NCBI RefSeq assembly: GCF_004522105.1
Contig: NZ_SPUJ01000001.1
Span: 1,037,679 to 1,101,678, forward strand
Source of the DNA: Nocardioides sp. 1609
GTDB taxonomy: Bacteria > Actinomycetota > Actinomycetes > Propionibacteriales > Nocardioidaceae
Length of the DNA: 64,000 nucleotides
Direction of reading: 5' to 3'
Shown: positions 61,149 through 64,000 of the stretch, in pieces
How the letters are laid out: every line of letters begins with the position of its first letter
Position numbering within the stretch: the first letter of the stretch is position 1
Made by a program: the position numbers and the translations under genes
Notes under the pieces: generated by a model
Told to the model about the DNA's origin: nothing
Databases searched by the model: none
The model's input: only the letters and a program-made list of their open reading frames with translations

Positions 61149-62183
61149 TCACCCCACCAGGAGGCGCAGGGTCTCCTCGCGGGCCGGCGAGGCGACCGGG
61201 TCGGTGCCGAGGTAGGCGCCGCCCACGGCGTTCACCATGACCTCGTCGACGCCGTAGGTCGTGGCGAGCTCCTCGATCCGGGCGCGCCCGGTGGCGGCGT
61301 CGCCGATGACCCAGCGCTCGGCCATCGAGTCGACCAGCTGCTGCTCGTCGACCCGCAGCTCGCGCTTCTCGGCCTCCTCGACCAGCACCTGCGCCTCGAG
61401 CGGCTGACCGGTGCGCAGCGCGAGCATCATGTGGAGCTGGGGCTGCGCCAGGCGCAGCGCCTCCTCGGCGGTGGCGGCGACGGAGGCGTTGACGGTGAGG
61501 AAGGTCCGCGGCTCGGCCAGCTCGGGCGAGGGCTGGAAGCGGCTGCGGTACAGCCGCAGCGCCTCGGCGGTGCCCTGACCGGAGAAGTGGTGCGCGAAGA
61601 CGTACGGGAGGCCCTTCTCCGCGGCGAGGGCCGCCGAGTAGTCGCTGCTGCCCAGCAACCAGAGGGTCGGGACGCCGACCGCGCGGGGCGTGGCACGCAG
61701 CAGGTGGGTACGGCCGCGCAGGCTGAGACCGACGCCCTCGGCGTCCATCATGGCGACGATGTCGTCGACGTATTGCGGGAACTGGGTGACCGCGTCGTCA
61801 CTCACGCCCCCGGCGCCGTGGCGCAGCGCCCAGCTGGTGACCGGGTCGGTGCCGGGCGCACGCCCGATGCCGAGGTCGATCCGGCCCGGGTAGGCCGCCT
61901 CGAGCAGCGCGAACTGCTCGGCGACCACCAGCGGCGCGTGGTTGGGCAGCATGACGCCGCCGCTCCCGACCCGGATCCGGGTGGTGGCGGCGGCGATCAT
62001 CGCGATCAGCACCGGCGGGTTGGTCGCGGCCACGGCCGGCATGTTGTGGTGCTCGGCGACCCAGAACCGCTCGTAGCCGAGACCGTCGGCCGCGCGGGCC
62101 AGCGCCAGTCCGGCGCGCACGGCGTCCGCGGAGGTCTGGTCGGAGCGGACGGGGACGAGGTCGAGCACAGACAGGGTGGTCAT
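61149..62183 (-). CDS. LLM-class flavin-dependent oxidoreductase
   Basis: A 344-residue luciferase-like monooxygenase, an F420- or FMN-using TIM barrel. YERFWVAEHHNMPAVAATNP, VGSGGVMLPNHAPLVVAEQF and LEAAYPGRIDLGIGRAPGTD are signatures of the MsnO8-like subgroup. The substrate cannot be predicted. ATG 62183 is taken as start. It is a single gene next to infA. Confidence 0.9.
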   Translation of the reverse strand: MTTLSVLDLVPVRSDQTSADAVRAGLALARAADGLGYERFWVAEHHNMPAVAATNPPVLIAMIAAATTRIRVGSGGVMLPNHAPLVVAEQFALLEAAYPGRIDLGIGRAPGTDPVTSWALRHGAGGVSDDAVTQFPQYVDDIVAMMDAEGVGLSLRGRTHLLRATPRAVGVPTLWLLGSSDYSAALAAEKGLPYVFAHHFSGQGTAEALRLYRSRFQPSPELAEPRTFLTVNASVAATAEEALRLAQPQLHMMLALRTGQPLEAQVLVEEAEKRELRVDEQQLVDSMAERWVIGDAATGRARIEELATTYGVDEVMVNAVGGAYLGTDPVASPAREETLRLLVG

Positions 62184-62288
62184 CACCGTGACCAACCCCG
62201 GGACCGACCTACGCATTCCTGGTGAGGCGAGCGGGTGCCGGGCCGGCGTCTACTCCTGGGCCACCCGTGGCTCGGCACCCCGCCCGGA

Positions 62289-63041
62289 TCAGGGAAGCGC
62301 GACCGCGGGGATCGCCGGGGTGGGCTCGACGTAGTCCGAGGAGTCGCCGGTGACGGTCACGTAGAACCGCTTGTGGGTGTTCGGGCCCGTGCTGCCCGCG
62401 ACGTCCGCGCCGGAGCTCGTCAGCGTGCCGTCGCTCAGCCGGGGGCTGACGACGAAGGTCTTCCGGTTGTCGGCTCCGTTGGGGGCGCAGGCCACGATGT
62501 CGGCGATGCCGCACACCGTGGCGGTGATCTCGCCGGAGAACTCGGGGTTGGCGTCCGCGAGCGGCGCTCGGCCGTTGACCGTCGTGTCGCCGTTCTGGTC
62601 GTACTTGTTCTGCAGGGCGACCGACACGGTGATCGCGTTGTCGGAGAGGTCCTCGTTGGCGTCGATGTAGACGTTGCCGAACGCACCGGCCGGCACCGTG
62701 GCATCCGAGTTGTTGACCAGGTCGTACGCCGTGCGGACCGCGAAGCCGCCGGACTGCGCGACGATCGCACCGGAACGGTCCACGAGCAGCCAGCGACCGT
62801 CCTCGCCGTCCTGACCGTCGGCGCCGGCCGGCCCCTGGGTGCCCCGTCGCACGCCGGGTGCGAGGTCGACCATGCGGATGGCGCCGTCGCGGATCTTCGG
62901 CGAGGTGACGGCCCCGTCCTTGATGTCCTTGGTGCCGATCGAGACGGCCGCGTAGGAGGTGCCACCGAGGGCCACCATCAGTGCCGCCACCGAGACCACC
63001 ATCGAACCACTCGGGCGCTTGCCGGCCAGGAGCTTGTTCAT
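62289..63041 (-). CDS. Exported protein with short collagen-like and DGAV/DGAI repeats
   Basis: A 250-residue protein with signal peptide or membrane anchor (about residues 12-32), then IGTKDIKDGAVTSPKIRDGA, a repeat typical of a large actinobacterial exported family, and a short GTQGPAGADGQDGED collagen-like strip. A beta-rich domain of about 150 residues follows. No enzyme motif is seen. GAAGGG is about 9 nt before ATG 63041. It lies downstream of tRNA-Tyr but is separated by that gene's terminator. Confidence 0.7.
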   Translation of the reverse strand: MNKLLAGKRPSGSMVVSVAALMVALGGTSYAAVSIGTKDIKDGAVTSPKIRDGAIRMVDLAPGVRRGTQGPAGADGQDGEDGRWLLVDRSGAIVAQSGGFAVRTAYDLVNNSDATVPAGAFGNVYIDANEDLSDNAITVSVALQNKYDQNGDTTVNGRAPLADANPEFSGEITATVCGIADIVACAPNGADNRKTFVVSPRLSDGTLTSSGADVAGSTGPNTHKRFYVTVTGDSSDYVEPTPAIPAVALP

Positions 63042-63172
63042 GTGTCGAACCCTTCGTCGCGTGCCGGCCGGTGCCGGTCCTGTGGTCAGGCATCCGGTGC
63101 CGCGGGGCCGGCGGATTGGCCGATCGCGAAGGTTTCGAAGAAAGTTTCGAGGATCCGGGAACAAGACAACGA

Positions 63173-63199
63173 AGGGCCCGGACGTGGAGTCCGGGCCCT
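63173..63199 (-). terminator. Terminator of tRNA-Tyr
   Basis: The 11-bp arms 63173-63183 and 63189-63199 surround a 5-base loop, 6 bases after the 3' end of the tRNA. On the minus strand a T-rich stretch (TTCGTTGTCTTGTT) follows, as in an intrinsic terminator. Confidence 0.85.
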
Positions 63200-63205
63200 C
63201 GGCTG

Positions 63206-63287
63206 TGGCAGGTGCTGGATTCGAACCAGCGTAGGCTGTGCCGGCTGATTTACAGTCAGCTCCCTTTGGCCGCTCGGGCAACCTGCC
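63206..63287 (-). tRNA. tRNA-Tyr (GTA)
   Basis: The 82-nt gene has the acceptor stem GGCAGGT/ACCTGCC with discriminator A, the anticodon GTA at 63253-63251 in CTGACTGTAAATCAG, a long class II variable arm and the T-loop GGTTCGAATCC. CCA is not encoded. It is transcribed alone. Confidence 0.97.
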
Positions 63288-63417
63288 GGGAAATGTCACC
63301 TCCGGCTTGGCCGGTCGGCGACGAGGGAAGAGAATAGCGCAGCGCGATCCCGATGACGGAATCGCACCGGACTGCACGACCGACACACGAACCCACAGCT
63401 GGGAGCACACGACCACC

Positions 63418-63909
63418 ATGGCCGACTCGTCGTTCGACATCGTCAGCAAGATCGACCGTCAGGAGGTCGACAACGCGCTCGGGCAGACCGCCCGGGAGAT
63501 CGCCACGCGCTTCGACTTCAAGGGCACCGGAGCCACCATCGAGTGGCAGGGCGAGGCGGCCATCGAGATCACCGCCTCGGCCGACGACCGGGCCAGCGCC
63601 GTCCTCGACGTCTTCAAGGACAAGCTCATCAAGCGTCAGCAGAGCCTGAAGATCCTCGACGCCTCCGAGCCTCGCGCGTCGGGCCAGCAGAGCAAGATCG
63701 GCGTCGCCCTCAAGGAGGGCATCACCTCCGAGGACGCCAAGAAGATCTCGAAGCTGATCCGCGACGAGGGCCCCAAGGGCGTCAAGGCCCAGATCCAGGG
63801 CGACGAGCTCCGCGTCTCCTCGAAGAAGCGCGACGACCTCCAGGCCGTCCAGCAGCTCGTCAAGGGCCAGGACTACGAGTTCGCGGTGCAGTTCACCAAC
63901 TACCGCTGA
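63418..63909 (+). CDS. YajQ-family nucleotide-binding protein
   Basis: A 163-residue protein of two RNP-like domains: [20 protein letters not shown], the long [20 protein letters not shown] and [20 protein letters not shown] are family signatures. YajQ proteins bind nucleic acids and nucleotides; in some bacteria c-di-GMP, which would fit the GGDEF-EAL protein at 47496, but that link is not shown here. GGGAG lies about 12 nt before ATG 63418. Divergent from tRNA-Tyr. Confidence 0.95.
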   Translation: MADSSFDIVSKIDRQEVDNALGQTAREIATRFDFKGTGATIEWQGEAAIEITASADDRASAVLDVFKDKLIKRQQSLKILDASEPRASGQQSKIGVALKEGITSEDAKKISKLIRDEGPKGVKAQIQGDELRVSSKKRDDLQAVQQLVKGQDYEFAVQFTNYR

Positions 63910-63924
63910 CCGCTCGGTCGAGTC

Positions 63925-63958
63925 GGGGGGGGGGGGGGGGGGGGCCCCCCCCCCCCCC
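63925..63958. other. Homopolymer G20-C14, probable assembly artefact
   Basis: Twenty G are followed directly by fourteen C, just after the end of yajQ and 42 bases before the window ends. A self-complementary G/C run of this kind is not expected even in high-GC DNA. It fits a false join or a low-quality contig end. The last 42 bases should be treated with caution. Confidence 0.75.
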
Positions 63959-64000
63959 GCGCTGGACATTCACCCCGCGCCGCCACGGGGCGCCCCGGGG

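Overview
The window reads as chromosomal DNA of a high-GC actinobacterium, most likely Nocardioides or a close relative in the Nocardioidaceae. The grounds are codon use saturated with G/C in third positions, a WhiB protein, many GTG starts, ECF/SigE-type sigma factors, a DGPF-ECF42 pair, and a run of infA-rpmJ-rpsM-rpsK-rpsD-rpoA-rplQ. About 66 genes are supported. I see no insertion sequence, prophage, CRISPR array or rRNA. One tRNA (Tyr, GTA) is present.

Layout. 1-8.2 kb: mixed accessory genes (truncated amino-acid binding protein, RTX-like exported protein, thioesterase-fold protein, a guanidine-III riboswitch with its guanidinium exporter, HNH nuclease, DinB, WhiB, a GH16 glucanase). 7-11.4 kb: a family of exported beta-propeller-like proteins around a SigE-type sigma factor, with a decayed copy. 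11.5-16.3 kb: a Pr6Pr-like membrane protein, an LPXTG surface protein split by a frameshift, and a DGPF-ECF42 sigma unit with a matching promoter. 16.5-22.1 kb: phosphatase, phosphoribosyltransferase, ychF, a TPR/BTAD regulator, xth. 46.6-56.9 kb: DUF1275, a GGDEF-EAL protein, rmuC, a Sua5/YciO protein, a GT2-GtrA pair, ispH, a ketopantoate-reductase-like gene and a second sigma/sensor pair. 57-60.9 kb: the alpha ribosomal-protein operon. 61-64 kb: an LLM flavoprotein, an exported protein, tRNA-Tyr, a YajQ protein, then a G/C homopolymer that looks like an assembly artefact.

The centre (22.1-46.7 kb) is an unusually complete purine-to-ureide catabolic island. Guanine deaminase and an adenosine-deaminase-like protein feed a two-gene xanthine dehydrogenase. 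Uricase, HIU hydrolase and OHCU decarboxylase make (S)-allantoin. Allantoin racemase, allantoinase and allantoate amidohydrolase give ureidoglycine. A PucG-like aminotransferase would convert that to oxalurate, and an AtzH-AtzE-type fused amidase is a candidate oxalurate hydrolase, with an acetamidase/formamidase beside it. An NCS1 permease and an NMT1-type ABC importer supply substrate. RpiR and GntR regulators are embedded. Six operons of the island share one promoter-proximal box at an identical distance (15 nt) from the -10 hexamer, often repeated about 11 or 22 bp upstream. This looks like a dedicated regulon.

Many genes have a TAnnnT-like -10 hexamer 6-7 nt before the start codon, so leaderless mRNAs are probably common here. 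Four places look like indels or recent decay: the guanidinium exporter, a propeller remnant, the LPXTG gene and the homopolymer end. Whether they are real mutations or draft-assembly errors cannot be told from the sequence alone.
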